A stretch of DNA of 64,000 bases from Dethiosulfatarculus sandiegensis (GTDB lineage Bacteria; Desulfobacterota; Desulfarculia; Desulfarculales; Desulfarculaceae): contig NZ_AZAC01000005.1 in the NCBI RefSeq assembly GCF_000931935.2, forward strand, positions 1 to 64,000, in the 5' to 3' direction. Below, piece after piece: positions 1 through 8,734 of the stretch (position 1 is its first letter; every line of letters begins with the position of its first letter). A program made the translations under genes and the position numbers. The notes below the pieces were generated by a model. It was not told the DNA's origin and ran no database searches. It saw nothing but the letters and a program-made list of their open reading frames with translations.

Positions 1-1
1 G

Positions 2-124
2 GAAAACCGCATGAAATGCGGTATAGGAATTTGCGGGCGGTGCAACGTAGGGCCGGAGTATGTCTGCAAGGACGGACCGGTCTTCACAAAAGCCCAGTTG
101 GAAAAAATGCCGGTGGAATACTGA
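2..124 (+). CDS. C-terminal end of FAD/NAD(P)-binding oxidoreductase with [2Fe-2S] cluster (partial)
   Basis: Only the last 40 codons are in the window; the frame enters at base 2 and stops with TGA at 122-124. The visible tail has the cysteine pattern [12 protein letters not shown] followed by YVCKDGPVF. That is the [2Fe-2S] binding end of the PyrK / sulfhydrogenase-gamma / FlxB-like family, which moves electrons between NAD(P)H, FAD and iron-sulfur partners. It lies 73 bases upstream of the HdrD-like gene on the same strand, so the two probably form one electron-transfer unit. The family call is firm for such a short piece; the exact subunit name is inferred from the neighbour. Confidence 0.75.
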   Translation, partial: ENRMKCGIGICGRCNVGPEYVCKDGPVFTKAQLEKMPVEY

Positions 125-129
125 GCTTG

Positions 130-156
130 GCGCCCCCTCTCAAAAGGGGGGGGCGC
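130..156 (+). other. Intercistronic GC-rich hairpin
   Basis: GCGCCCCC and GGGGGCGC flank a short loop between the two redox genes. There is no following T-run, so it looks like an mRNA-stability or expression-balancing hairpin rather than a terminator. Confidence 0.45.
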
Positions 157-197
157 ATAACACAAAAACCAACTTTCCTTTAAGGAGTTTTATTAAC

Positions 198-1469
198 ATG
201 AGCGAGAATATCGTTCCCAAGGATCTGGCCGGACAGATTCAGGAAAAGCTTGACGGCATGAACCTGAGTCAGTGCCTGACCTGCGGCACCTGTGCAGGGG
301 GTTGCCCTGCCACAGGCCTGATGGATATGGACCCCAGAAAATTCGTGCGGATGCTGGCTCTGGGGCTCTATGAAGAGGCGGTTAACCACGACTGGGTATG
401 GGTCTGCACCATGTGCAAACGCTGTCAGGCCGCCTGCCCCATGGATGTGGATATCCCCAACCTGGTCTTCTTCGCCAGGTCCCAGTGGCCCAGAGAAACC
501 AGGCCCAAAGGCATTCTGGCCTCCTGTGACCACCACATCCGCTCCCGGGGCGGCGCCATGGGCGTGCCTTTGGATGACTTTAAATTCACCGTGGAAGACG
601 TGGCCGAGGAACTGGCCGAAGAGCCTGGTTACGAAGACTTCAAGGTTTACGTGGATAAAAAAGGTGCTGAATACGCCCTTAACCAAAACTCCCGCGAACC
701 CGTGACCGAGCCGGACGAGCTTATCCCCCTGTGGCGCATCCTGCACAAGGTGGGCATTGACTGGACCTATTACTCCGAGATGTGGGGCGGTGAAAACTAC
801 TGCATGTTCCTGGCCGACGACAAGAACTGGGAACACATCATCCGCTCCCAGGTCAGGCACCTGGAAGATTTGGGAGTCAAGTACCTGATCAACACAGAGT
901 GCGGCCACTCCTTCTTCGCCCTTTGGGGAGGGTTGCGCAAATACAATATCTCCCACAACTTTGAGTTGGTCAGCATTGTCAACCTCTATGCCAAGTGGAT
1001 CAGGGAAGGCAAGCTTAAGGTCAGCTCCGACTGGAACAAAGACCTTAAGATCAAATTCACGGTGCAAGATCCCTGCAACTCCACCCGCAAATCCCTGGGC
1101 AACTACTTTGCCGACGACCTGCGTTTTGTGCTCAAGGCCTGTGTGGGCGAAGAAAACTTCATGGAGATCACCCCCAACCGCAACAACAACTTCTGCTGCG
1201 GCGGCGGCGGCGGTTCCCTGCAGGCCGGATATCCCGAAGACAGACTGATCTACGGCAAAAAGAAATTCGACCAGATCATGAAGACCGGGGCCAATTATTG
1301 CGTGGTTCCCTGCCACAACTGCCACGCTCAGATCCACGAGCTGTCTGAGCATTACAATGGCGGATTTTACGTAACTCACCTGTGGACCTTTATCTGCTTG
1401 GCCATGGGAGAGTTGGGTGAAAACGAAAGGGTTTACCTGGGTCCGGACCTGGAAGAATTCGGTCTGTAG
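198..1469 (+). CDS. HdrD-like (Fe-S)-binding protein, heterodisulfide reductase-related
   Basis: 423-residue cytoplasmic electron-transfer protein. Two [4Fe-4S] ferredoxin motifs lie near the N-terminus (C26xxCxxCxxxCP and C70xxCxxCxxxCP). The C-terminal half has a CCG-type cysteine-rich domain with C333-C334-GGGGG and C372xxC375, as in HdrB/HdrD, where such cysteines hold a special [4Fe-4S] cluster. The HdrC+HdrB order makes it HdrD-like. I chose ATG 198 because AAGGAG lies at 182-187; the longer frame from 60 overlaps the upstream gene and lacks family sequence. With the flavin/[2Fe-2S] neighbour it probably takes part in disulfide or ferredoxin-linked electron flow. Its physiological partner cannot be read from the sequence. 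Confidence 0.85.
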   Translation: MSENIVPKDLAGQIQEKLDGMNLSQCLTCGTCAGGCPATGLMDMDPRKFVRMLALGLYEEAVNHDWVWVCTMCKRCQAACPMDVDIPNLVFFARSQWPRETRPKGILASCDHHIRSRGGAMGVPLDDFKFTVEDVAEELAEEPGYEDFKVYVDKKGAEYALNQNSREPVTEPDELIPLWRILHKVGIDWTYYSEMWGGENYCMFLADDKNWEHIIRSQVRHLEDLGVKYLINTECGHSFFALWGGLRKYNISHNFELVSIVNLYAKWIREGKLKVSSDWNKDLKIKFTVQDPCNSTRKSLGNYFADDLRFVLKACVGEENFMEITPNRNNNFCCGGGGGSLQAGYPEDRLIYGKKKFDQIMKTGANYCVVPCHNCHAQIHELSEHYNGGFYVTHLWTFICLAMGELGENERVYLGPDLEEFGL

Positions 1470-1488
1470 ACAGGGTTTACAGGGGCAG

Positions 1489-1510
1489 GCGGCTCTGGGC
1501 GCAGAGCCGC
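1489..1510 (+). terminator. Hairpin after the HdrD-like gene
   Basis: Nine-pair stem GCGGCTCTG / CAGAGCCGC with loop GGCG, starting about 20 bases after the stop codon. No T-run follows, so it is at best a factor-dependent terminator or 3'-end stabiliser. Confidence 0.4.
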
Positions 1511-1662
1511 TGATGCCTTAAAAAAAAATTAGTTTTCCATAGGGGGTACCCTGGCGGATATTTGTATCCTTTATCCCTAGTAAATAGATATTTTTTATAT
1601 AAAAACATCCAAAAGGCTTTACCGCCCAGCAAAAAATTCTCGGGGGAAGCGAACTTAATCCA

Positions 1663-1950
1663 ATGTTTACCATCAGCGACAAAGCCCTTAACCGATTGGA
1701 AAATTATTTAAGGGAAAAGAGCCTCTCAGGCATGATCCGCATCTCAGCCCAAAGAGATGACTCCGGATCCAGACTGGTGATGTCCTTGGACGCCCCCAAG
1801 CAAGAAGACGATCAATATCATTTTCACAAAACCACGTTCTTGATAAACAAAAAACTTGTCCGCGAGGTGGGGGAAATAAGGATTGATTTCATAGACCGGG
1901 AAGACACCCAGGCTTACTTAATTTCCTCGTCCCGCATTTTACCCAACTAG
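1663..1950 (+). CDS. HesB/IscA-like fold protein lacking the cluster-binding cysteines
   Basis: 95 residues. The pattern of hydrophobic and glycine/proline positions (MVMSLDAPK, FLINKKLV, IRIDFIDRE, ISSS near the end) follows the IscA/HesB A-type scaffold fold. No cysteine is present, so the usual iron-sulfur ligands are missing. ATG 1663 is preceded by a purine-rich GGGGAAG. The gene stands alone, ending just before a strong terminator. Known A-type proteins carry Fe-S clusters; this one cannot bind one in the same way and may have another role. The family assignment is from pattern only. Confidence 0.55.
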   Translation: MFTISDKALNRLENYLREKSLSGMIRISAQRDDSGSRLVMSLDAPKQEDDQYHFHKTTFLINKKLVREVGEIRIDFIDREDTQAYLISSSRILPN

Positions 1951-2011
1951 CTAATTTGAGCCCCAAGCCAAGGAAAAATTTTTCAACTCTAAAAAGTGTC
2001 TCATCCCCCCC

Positions 2012-2056
2012 ATAAAAACCGGGGGCCGGCCTCATGTCCGCCCCCGGTTTTTATAA
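2012..2056. terminator. Bidirectional terminator
   Basis: AAAAACCGGGGGC and GCCCCCGGTTTTT form a long stem with A-run on one side and T-run on the other. It separates the HesB-like gene (rightward) from the OmpA-family pseudogene (leftward) and can serve both. Confidence 0.8.
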
Positions 2057-2073
2057 TTCCTGCCTTAACCGGC

Positions 2074-2925
2074 CTATTGCCTGACCAGCTCCACCCGGCG
2101 GTTCTTGGCCCTGCCCTCTCCGATAACGTTTCCAGCCACAGGCTTGGTTTCCCCTTAACCCTTGGGGATAAACCGATTGGAATCCACCCCGAAGAGCCCC
2201 ATAAAAACCACAACTGTCTCGGCGCGTCTTTGAAAGAGTTCAAGGTTATGATTGTCTGAGCCCTTGTTGTCGGTATGCCCTTGGACCTCCAGGTTTAAAT
2301 CCGGATTCTCCTTGAGGAGGATGATCATATAGCCGAGCTGCTTTAGAGATTCGGGCACTAAGGTGGCTTTATCAAAATCAAAGAGAATTCCGTAAAGCCG
2401 CACTCTCCCGTCTGTGTCCAAGGCTTCTTCCATCTGGGCCGGGCCAAAGGCGAAGCTCTTCCTAAAAGGTTTTCCGCCTACAATGTTCAAATATTGCTGA
2501 CCCAGGCCGGAATTGGCGGTCACCCTGCACCATGTTGTTCCGCCTTGTTGGTTGGGAAGAGTAAAGACCAGTTGACCCCGGTCTTCCCAAACCACCTTGC
2601 CTCCTTTTTCCAAGGCAGCGGCCTTTTAGTTCTCAAAAAACTCCAAGGTGTTTATATCCTTTACCCGGCTTTTATCGGGCTTTCTAAGTTCATACAATAA
2701 TTGCCAACACTTGCCTTTTACATTTTTGTCCATTGGCTTTTTGTCGACCGGATTGCGCATCTTGAACTTGTATTGAATATATTTCATGTATTTACTCATA
2801 CTTTTAGCCAAAACCGATCCGGGATAAGGCCTGATAAGGGGATGCTCGGGAACGGATTTGGCCCAAGCTAAATTGAGGCTCAGAACAAAAGGAAGAACAA
2901 GCATTGATAAAAGGAACTTTTTCAT
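2074..2925 (-). pseudogene. OmpA-family outer membrane protein gene, broken by two in-frame stop codons
   Basis: Read leftward from ATG 2925 (AGGAGAG-type ribosome site just upstream) the frame encodes a signal peptide ending AWA, a PEHPLIRPYPGSVL segment typical of deltaproteobacterial OmpA-like proteins, then the peptidoglycan-binding OmpA_C domain (LYGILFDFDKATL, VQGHTDNKGSDNHN, QRRAETV). A TAA at 2626-2628 splits ...LEFFEN from KAAALEKGGK, and a second TAA at 2155-2157 splits ...RFIPKG from GETKPVAGN...AKNRRVELVRQ. The frame is the same throughout, so these are point changes, not frameshifts; both sit where relatives have tyrosine (ENY, KGY). Final TAG is at 2074-2076. About 280 codons. 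Product is probably lost or truncated, unless the stops are sequencing errors. Confidence 0.8.
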
Positions 2926-3256
2926 ACTCTCTCCTTTCCTTGTACTCCCGAGCAGAGACACTAAACCTTAAAACATTACCCACCATACGACGTAATTATC
3001 AGGACATTACTTCTACAATCAAAAGCCTTTTCCAATCGGATCAGATAATCAACCGAAACAGATAAATTCCTTGCCTGAATATTTCCGATCTTCCTCCGAA
3101 CACATGAATTATCCTTCTTTATATAATTCCATTCCCTCGCTCTGGTTTATGGTTGACGAAAGACAAAATCATGCCCACCATTTCAGGTGAGGGGATTTCA
3201 TATTCCCGGCATTCTTTTTAGTTCCCTGATAATCACAAGAATACGAGGTGATGACC

Positions 3257-3805
3257 ATGTATTGGAGCTGGTTTAAAAGCGGTTGCGCCTTGGGTGGATG
3301 CTTTCTCCTGGCTGTTTTACTGATCAAGCCCATAGGAGTCTCCACTCAATTTGTAATCTTTGACGGAATTCTGGCAAACACCTTCTCCCAGGCCCTGGTG
3401 GTTGAGGACAAAGAAGCAAAATCAGGTTACGCGAGTTCCAATCCCTATCTGAACAAATCGGGCGGTAAATATGCCAAGGCAGTGGCTAATCCCTTTAACT
3501 ACAGTTTTCTGTTCGTGGTTTTCATGTTTGTCGGCGGTTTTTTGGGCAGGCTGAGCCAAAAGGGAGCAAAAATTGCCCAAATGCCTGATTATCACCAGGC
3601 CAATTTCGGAGGGGCCAAAACCACCCGCTATGCCCTGGCCTTTGTCGGCGGAATTCTGGTGCTCTGGGGTGCACGTCTGGCCGGAGGCTGCACCAGCGGT
3701 CACATGATGAGCGGCATGATGCAGACTTCCATGAGCGGGTATGTTTTTGCCTTGTCCGCCTTTGCCGCTGCCGTACCTGTGGCTATGTTGGTTTATAAAA
3801 AATAG
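3257..3805 (+). CDS. YeeE/YedE family sulfur-compound transport protein, first half
   Basis: 182-residue integral membrane protein with several hydrophobic segments and the GGCTSGHMMSG motif of the YeeE/YedE (DUF395) family. Members such as TsuA take up thiosulfate or related sulfur compounds through conserved cysteines. I chose ATG 3257 because GAGG at 3245-3248 is at the right distance; GTG 3248 and ATG 3251 overlap or touch that site. The next gene starts 10 bases after the stop and encodes the matching second half, so the pair acts together. The transported compound is not determined by the sequence. Confidence 0.85.
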   Translation: MYWSWFKSGCALGGCFLLAVLLIKPIGVSTQFVIFDGILANTFSQALVVEDKEAKSGYASSNPYLNKSGGKYAKAVANPFNYSFLFVVFMFVGGFLGRLSQKGAKIAQMPDYHQANFGGAKTTRYALAFVGGILVLWGARLAGGCTSGHMMSGMMQTSMSGYVFALSAFAAAVPVAMLVYKK

Positions 3806-3815
3806 GGGGATAAAA

Positions 3816-4370
3816 ATGAACTTTATTCTGGCTGTCTTTTTGGGCACGCTTTTTGGGTTTGTGCTGCAACGGGTGGGGGCCGCAGATCCGGTCAAGATTG
3901 TGGGCATGCTGAGGCTTAGGGACATGCACCTGGCCAAGGCCATTTTCACAGGCATAGGGCTTTCTTCTACAGTTCTCTTTTTACTTCTTTGGCTGGGTGT
4001 TATTTCTCCCGGCCATCTCAGTGTCAAGGCGCTTTACTGGGGAGTGATTCCCGGAGGTGTACTGCTTGGGGCAGGTTGGGCCCTGGCCGGCTTCTGCCCC
4101 GGCACAGGGGTTGTGGCAGCAGGCAGCGGCCGCAAGGACGCCTGGTTCTTTGTGCTCGGCGGACTCTTTGGAGCGGGGCTCTACACCATGATGTACGGCA
4201 GTCTCAAAGACACCTGGCTTATGCATAATCTTTTGGGCGGCAAGGCAACCCTGGTCCTTACCGGCAAATCGGTTCCCTTAATCGACACTCCTTGGAGCCC
4301 TGTTCTTGCCATAGCCCTGGGTATTATTTTTTTGTTGGCAGCCAAGTTCCTGCCGGATAAGCTCCGCTGA
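3816..4370 (+). CDS. YeeE/YedE family sulfur-compound transport protein, second half
   Basis: 184-residue membrane protein with the GFCPGTGVVA motif near residue 95, the counterpart of GGCTSGH in the upstream partner. Split YeeE/YedE pairs are common in anaerobic bacteria. ATG 3816 follows AGGGGGA at 3804-3810. It ends the operon: a strong terminator follows 23 bases after the stop. Substrate (thiosulfate or other reduced sulfur) is inferred from the family. Confidence 0.85.
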   Translation: MNFILAVFLGTLFGFVLQRVGAADPVKIVGMLRLRDMHLAKAIFTGIGLSSTVLFLLLWLGVISPGHLSVKALYWGVIPGGVLLGAGWALAGFCPGTGVVAAGSGRKDAWFFVLGGLFGAGLYTMMYGSLKDTWLMHNLLGGKATLVLTGKSVPLIDTPWSPVLAIALGIIFLLAAKFLPDKLR

Positions 4371-4392
4371 GCCAAGGCGATTTTAACCCGAC

Positions 4393-4427
4393 AAAAGCGC
4401 CTGGGCCTAACCCAGGCGCTTTTTTTA
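4393..4427 (+). terminator. Intrinsic terminator of the YeeE/YedE operon
   Basis: AAAAGCGCCTGGG and CCCAGGCGCTTTT form a perfect stem with a five-base loop, followed by a run of T residues. Confidence 0.9.
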
Positions 4428-4517
4428 TATCCAATATTCGAAAAACCGATAGCCCGCCTTGCTATAATGGCCCTAGCCTTGGCAAACTCCGATTAAACCC
4501 AGTTTAAATGAGACAGC

Positions 4518-6866
4518 ATGCAAAAAAGGCTGCTAATCAAAACCATCAAATGGGTTCTGGGAATATTTTTATATGTTTTGGCAGGTTCAGTGCTTATATT
4601 GCTCTGCCTTATTTGTTTCCAGGTAGAGCTGGACCTTAGTGCACATAAAAACTTTCTGGCCCAAACCCTCAGTCGGCACCTGGCACATGACCTGCGCCTC
4701 AGCGGACCGGTTTTCCTCAGATTAGCTCCCATTTCCCAACTAAAGGCGCAACATGTGGCTTTGACTGTAAAGCCGGGCATCACCTCCGGCCTTGAAAGGG
4801 CTTCTTTGGCCAAGCTGGAACTTGCCTGGGATCTTTTTCCCTTGCTTAGGGGAGAAATCAGTTTCCAAAAGCTGTTCCTGGATCAAGCGGAGCTAGACAT
4901 AACTCCATTGCAAAGATCAAATACCTCCCCAGGTAAACCCGTTCCCAGCCAAACCAACCCGAAAAGGGGCTTTTTCAACTTAACTCAAATTAAAGAAATC
5001 AAAATAAACCGCCTGACTCTTAAAACCAGATCTCCCCGAAAAGACACCCCGGTAAAGTTGGTCATTAAAACCCTGGATGGAGCCATACCGGAAAACCAGC
5101 CCGGTTGGCTTGACTTAAAAGGCGAGTATGAAAGGGAGGCGTTCTCCCTGGGTCTCAAAGTCGGACCGCCTGCCCTGCAATCAAAAGAAACAACCTACCT
5201 GCCTTTCAGCCTTTTTTATAAGGCCAGGGACGGACAATTGACTGCGTCGGGCAAACTATGGGAAAAACCGATGATACGGCTGGAGTTGGAGCTTGCTTTT
5301 CAAAACCTTGACCTGGCTGGAATTTTTCGAAAACTTAACCTGGGGCAAAGGCTTAAGGCAAAGGTCAGGCAAGTTGATTTAAAGGCCATGGTCAAGGGTT
5401 CAAGCCTCACGGAAATAGCGGCCCAATCCAGCCTGGAGATGATATTCAAGCGGGTGGATATTGAGTTCCAGGAACCTGCCCAAAAATCCGTCATTGCCTT
5501 TGAGTCCCCGGACGGAAGGCTCTCTATTCAACCTGGGAAACCTGTCTCTCTTATCCTCACCGGCAAAATAAACCGGCAACCGGTTTTGTTGGCGGCTGAG
5601 ACAGCTACTTTTCCGGAGCTGCTGTCTTTAAAAACCGCTCCTTCCCTTAACGTGAAGCTGTCTGCAAAAGGAAACACCCTGAAGCTGAAAAAACAGAAAC
5701 CCGGCCCTTTTAAAGGTGTCAAGGTGGCCCTGAAAGGCCGGGACCTCAAATCCCTGGAAGAGTTGACCCAAAAAAGGCTGCCTGCCATTGGACCTTATCA
5801 TTTAAGCGGTTTGCTTAAGACCACTCCCAAAGGTTATGCCATTGACAACTTGCAAGCGAGGCTGGCTCAAAGCCGGCTGCAAGGCAATTTTGCCCTTTCC
5901 CTGGCAGATGCAAAGCCGAGCCTCAAAATAAACCTGTCCTCAGAATATATTCAGTTGAGAGATTTAGCCGGTCTTAAGCATGGGCAAGAACTTCCTAAAG
6001 CAAAACCAGATAAAAAACAAATCTCCACCAAACCCTGGTTCATATTTTCACCCGAATTTATGGAAGCCCTTGATTTTGAGGTGAGGCTCAAAGCGAGTAA
6101 GGTTCAGGCAGGCCAGGAAACCTGGGGCGGCGGGCTGTTGAACCTTAGCCTGCAAAACAAAAAACTCGTTTTAAATCCCCTGCACTTGGAGCTGCCCGGA
6201 GGCCTGGTAAAGATCAGGGGGCACTTTGCCAGACAGAACAAAGCCGCCATGGGTCTGTTTATTGATATTGAAAGGCTGGATTACGGGACTATTGCCAGAA
6301 TGATTGCCCCTGAAAAGGATTATCAGGGGATTATCACCCTGAAAGCCAAGTTGAACTCCCAGGCCAAAGAGCCGCACAACCTGCTGAAAAATGCCCACGG
6401 CAAGTTTGATTTTGCAGTTTGGCCCACAGGCGTTGAAACAGACGCAATCGACCTTTGGGCCGTTAATCTGCTCTCTGCGGTCTTGAATCAATTCAAGAAA
6501 AATAAGGCCCGGCTCAATTGCCTGGTCTGCCGTCTTAAAGTGCAAAACGGCAAGGCAACCCAGGAGGATATCATCCTGGACACCAGCCAGATGCGGGTAA
6601 GGGGCCAGGCGGAAATGGATTTTAATACGGGAAAAATCTGGCTGCGTCTGGAACCGGCCGCCAAAAAACCCCAATTTTTCAGCCTGGCCACTCCCATTGA
6701 AGTCAAAGGCAGTTTCAAGGATTTTAAGGCAGGCATCCCGACAGGGGCAATATTATCGACAGCAACTAAACTCATAACCGATATGGCGGTGGTGCCCTTA
6801 CAGATGCTCTTTCAAAAGACAGTTCCCCTGGATGGGAATGACGTCTGTACAGACCCCTTGAAGTAA
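4518..6866 (+). CDS. AsmA family protein
   Basis: 782 residues with one N-terminal membrane anchor (about residues 9-35) and a long periplasmic part. The start (LSRHLAHDLRLSGPVFLRLAP, a helix and strand with LSGPV) and the end (DAIDLWAVNLLSAVLNQF, LDTSQMRVRGQAEMDFNTGKIWLRLEP) are typical of AsmA/AsmA-like proteins. These are now thought to form bridge-like lipid-transfer structures between the inner and outer membranes. It stands alone between a terminator and a leftward gene. Start ATG 4518 lacks a strong ribosome site. The family call is clear; the specific role in lipid traffic is inferred. Confidence 0.85.
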   Translation: MQKRLLIKTIKWVLGIFLYVLAGSVLILLCLICFQVELDLSAHKNFLAQTLSRHLAHDLRLSGPVFLRLAPISQLKAQHVALTVKPGITSGLERASLAKLELAWDLFPLLRGEISFQKLFLDQAELDITPLQRSNTSPGKPVPSQTNPKRGFFNLTQIKEIKINRLTLKTRSPRKDTPVKLVIKTLDGAIPENQPGWLDLKGEYEREAFSLGLKVGPPALQSKETTYLPFSLFYKARDGQLTASGKLWEKPMIRLELELAFQNLDLAGIFRKLNLGQRLKAKVRQVDLKAMVKGSSLTEIAAQSSLEMIFKRVDIEFQEPAQKSVIAFESPDGRLSIQPGKPVSLILTGKINRQPVLLAAETATFPELLSLKTAPSLNVKLSAKGNTLKLKKQKPGPFKGVKVALKGRDLKSLEELTQKRLPAIGPYHLSGLLKTTPKGYAIDNLQARLAQSRLQGNFALSLADAKPSLKINLSSEYIQLRDLAGLKHGQELPKAKPDKKQISTKPWFIFSPEFMEALDFEVRLKASKVQAGQETWGGGLLNLSLQNKKLVLNPLHLELPGGLVKIRGHFARQNKAAMGLFIDIERLDYGTIARMIAPEKDYQGIITLKAKLNSQAKEPHNLLKNAHGKFDFAVWPTGVETDAIDLWAVNLLSAVLNQFKKNKARLNCLVCRLKVQNGKATQEDIILDTSQMRVRGQAEMDFNTGKIWLRLEPAAKKPQFFSLATPIEVKGSFKDFKAGIPTGAILSTATKLITDMAVVPLQMLFQKTVPLDGNDVCTDPLK

Positions 6867-6913
6867 GGCCCCTCCAGCCTGCTTACGCCCCCGAATTTGA
6901 GGCTAAACCCCAT

Positions 6914-7303
6914 TTATCTGCAACGGGGCCTACCATTTGTGCGGGTAATCTGAGGTTGGATTTTAGTGGATGCGGTTGCCTTCTTTGGGACCCCTATCGC
7001 GGCAAACACACCGCTGATAAGGGCAAAAACCATGGGCATGACCATCAGGTGGCCGCCTACGATTATCCCCAGAATCGAGCAGATAATCAGAATAATACCG
7101 GGTTTTTTAGAGTTGGCACCCATGGCTAATCCTCCGAAAACAATGGTGAGCAAGGCAAACACAAGCTCACTCAAACCCAGCATTTGATTGCCCCCTCCCG
7201 CTTCAAATGTTCCGCTCAATTCGTTAAACGAAAAGGTGATCATGGCAGCCAAGACACCCAACACACCGCTTATTAAGGCTAAAATCCCCCCTACTTTTTG
7301 CAT
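6914..7303 (-). CDS. Small four-helix membrane protein (DUF4064-like)
   Basis: 129 residues with about four hydrophobic helices (GGILALISGVLGVLAAMITF, ELVFALLTIVFGGLAMGA, GIILIICSILGIIVGGHLM, VFALISGVFAAIG) and a charged tail. ATG 7303 is preceded by GGGGGGAG at the right distance; the longer TTG start at 7321 would place that ribosome site inside the gene. The repeat of helix pairs resembles DUF4064-type proteins. No function can be assigned. It converges on the AsmA gene with 47 bases between them. Confidence 0.6.
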   Translation of the reverse strand: MQKVGGILALISGVLGVLAAMITFSFNELSGTFEAGGGNQMLGLSELVFALLTIVFGGLAMGANSKKPGIILIICSILGIIVGGHLMVMPMVFALISGVFAAIGVPKKATASTKIQPQITRTNGRPRCR

Positions 7304-7720
7304 TCGACTCCCCCCATGCAAAATAACCTCAAGTCATAACCAAGTTTAACTTAACTTTGTTTTATTTACACCGTTTATACAGGGAAGACGATTATAAAGT
7401 ACGAGATATTACCTTGACCTGGTTTTTTAGGCTTTTTTCCGGGAAAAGGACTTTTAAGACCATATGCAACCAGCAAGCACTCAACTTGCTGTAAAAATTA
7501 AATTGAAATAACAATGAGCTTAGAAGATCTAAAACTTGTTCCAGTATTAAGAGTGAAACTCATGCGCAAAAAACCTGACAGACCCAACAAATGCGGTCCA
7601 CCGCTTCATAATACGCCTCCTTAAAAAAGCCATACGCTCTGCATAACCGAAGTAAAAAGCAACGCGACGATAAACAAGAGAGACATTTTTTATTGACCGC
7701 CTGTATGCGATTGTTGGCTA
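7304..7720. other. Gene-poor AT-rich spacer
   Basis: About 415 bases with no coding frame or clear terminator. It lies between two leftward genes and probably holds the promoter of the small membrane protein gene, but I see no convincing -35/-10 pair. Confidence 0.4.
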
Positions 7721-8734
7721 TTATTTATACATGTTGAAAATTACAAAGCTGTTTACCATAAGATCAAATAGTTCTTCGTATTTTGCAAACCCACCCCGAC
7801 CCGTTGACTTTCCATTTATTGATGTTATTACTTTGCCTTGGATTTGGATCATTTTGTTTTTGTATAAGAGAATATAACTAATTGCTTCCATGCCAAAGGT
7901 GTTTCTCACCCTCGACATATCCATTCTGAAATGCACCCACAAACCAGGCAAGTTCTCTAATGTTATTGCCCCACCGTTAAGATAGGTTGCATCATCAGGT
8001 ATGTAATCTTGGATATTTTTCGGATTCAAAATGTCCAATACAACCTGTTCTGTTATTTTCTCTCCGGGCTGCAATGGAAGTTCTTTTATTAGGATCAGTA
8101 GAAGCTCATGCCCTCTGCCATTCTCACTAACAAATTTCTGTACGATATTTGGTCGATTTCCTTCTTTGGCAACCCAAGTTTTAGGGGACTCAATAGAAAA
8201 CGCTACTCCCTTTGCTTTTCCGCTACCATTTATTGAATACTTAAATTTGTAACCGTCAAGAAATTCTCGCTCTGGATTATTTTCATAACCAGATTTAAAA
8301 AGCAGCAATGTCTCAATGACTGGTGATTCTATGGCTCCTTTTGCCCTTTCTCGGACTAATTCAACAAACTGACGAGCTTGGGTTTCTGATATTTGTTCAA
8401 TGTTGATATGATTCTTAATTTGACTAGCAAGTTGTTTTTTAACTTCCTTCCATTCACATTGAACATGTTTCGCCATTAACGTATCCATGCCCTCAATAGA
8501 AGATTCGAAGGTTGCCCAAAATTCTAACTTTGCTATTTTTGCCAACCCTGATATGGATGGGTATTTTTTTGAAATTTCTCCCAATGAATAGATTTGACCC
8601 AAGTAGAAGCCATAAGCTTGGGCAATATCTTTAGCCAAAGCGTTAGAAAACCCAATTTCTGCAAATACATTTGGGGCCGATAATATTAAAACCAATAGCA
8701 TTAAAATAAGGCAAATTGTATTTTTCATGGTCAT
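7721..8734 (-). CDS. Secreted protein of unknown function
   Basis: 337 residues with an N-terminal signal peptide ending NVFAE (about residues 1-26), then a helical first half and a beta-rich second half (VAFSIESPKTWVAKEGNRPNIVQKF, LLLILIKELPLQPGE). The second half resembles PsbP/TpsP-type export-linked folds, where a secreted domain protects or folds a partner, but I do not recognise the family. ATG 8734 and ATG 8728 are both possible; GATATGAG lies just upstream. The gene and its surroundings are AT-rich compared with the genes on either side, which may point to acquired DNA. Confidence 0.7.
   Translation of the reverse strand: MTMKNTICLILMLLVLILSAPNVFAEIGFSNALAKDIAQAYGFYLGQIYSLGEISKKYPSISGLAKIAKLEFWATFESSIEGMDTLMAKHVQCEWKEVKKQLASQIKNHINIEQISETQARQFVELVRERAKGAIESPVIETLLLFKSGYENNPEREFLDGYKFKYSINGSGKAKGVAFSIESPKTWVAKEGNRPNIVQKFVSENGRGHELLLILIKELPLQPGEKITEQVVLDILNPKNIQDYIPDDATYLNGGAITLENLPGLWVHFRMDMSRVRNTFGMEAISYILLYKNKMIQIQGKVITSINGKSTGRGGFAKYEELFDLMVNSFVIFNMYK

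Noticed and set aside
180..1379. Long leftward open frame (399 codons) across the HdrD-like gene
   Set aside because: It is the antisense shadow of a GC-rich coding gene with clear ferredoxin and CCG motifs on the plus strand.
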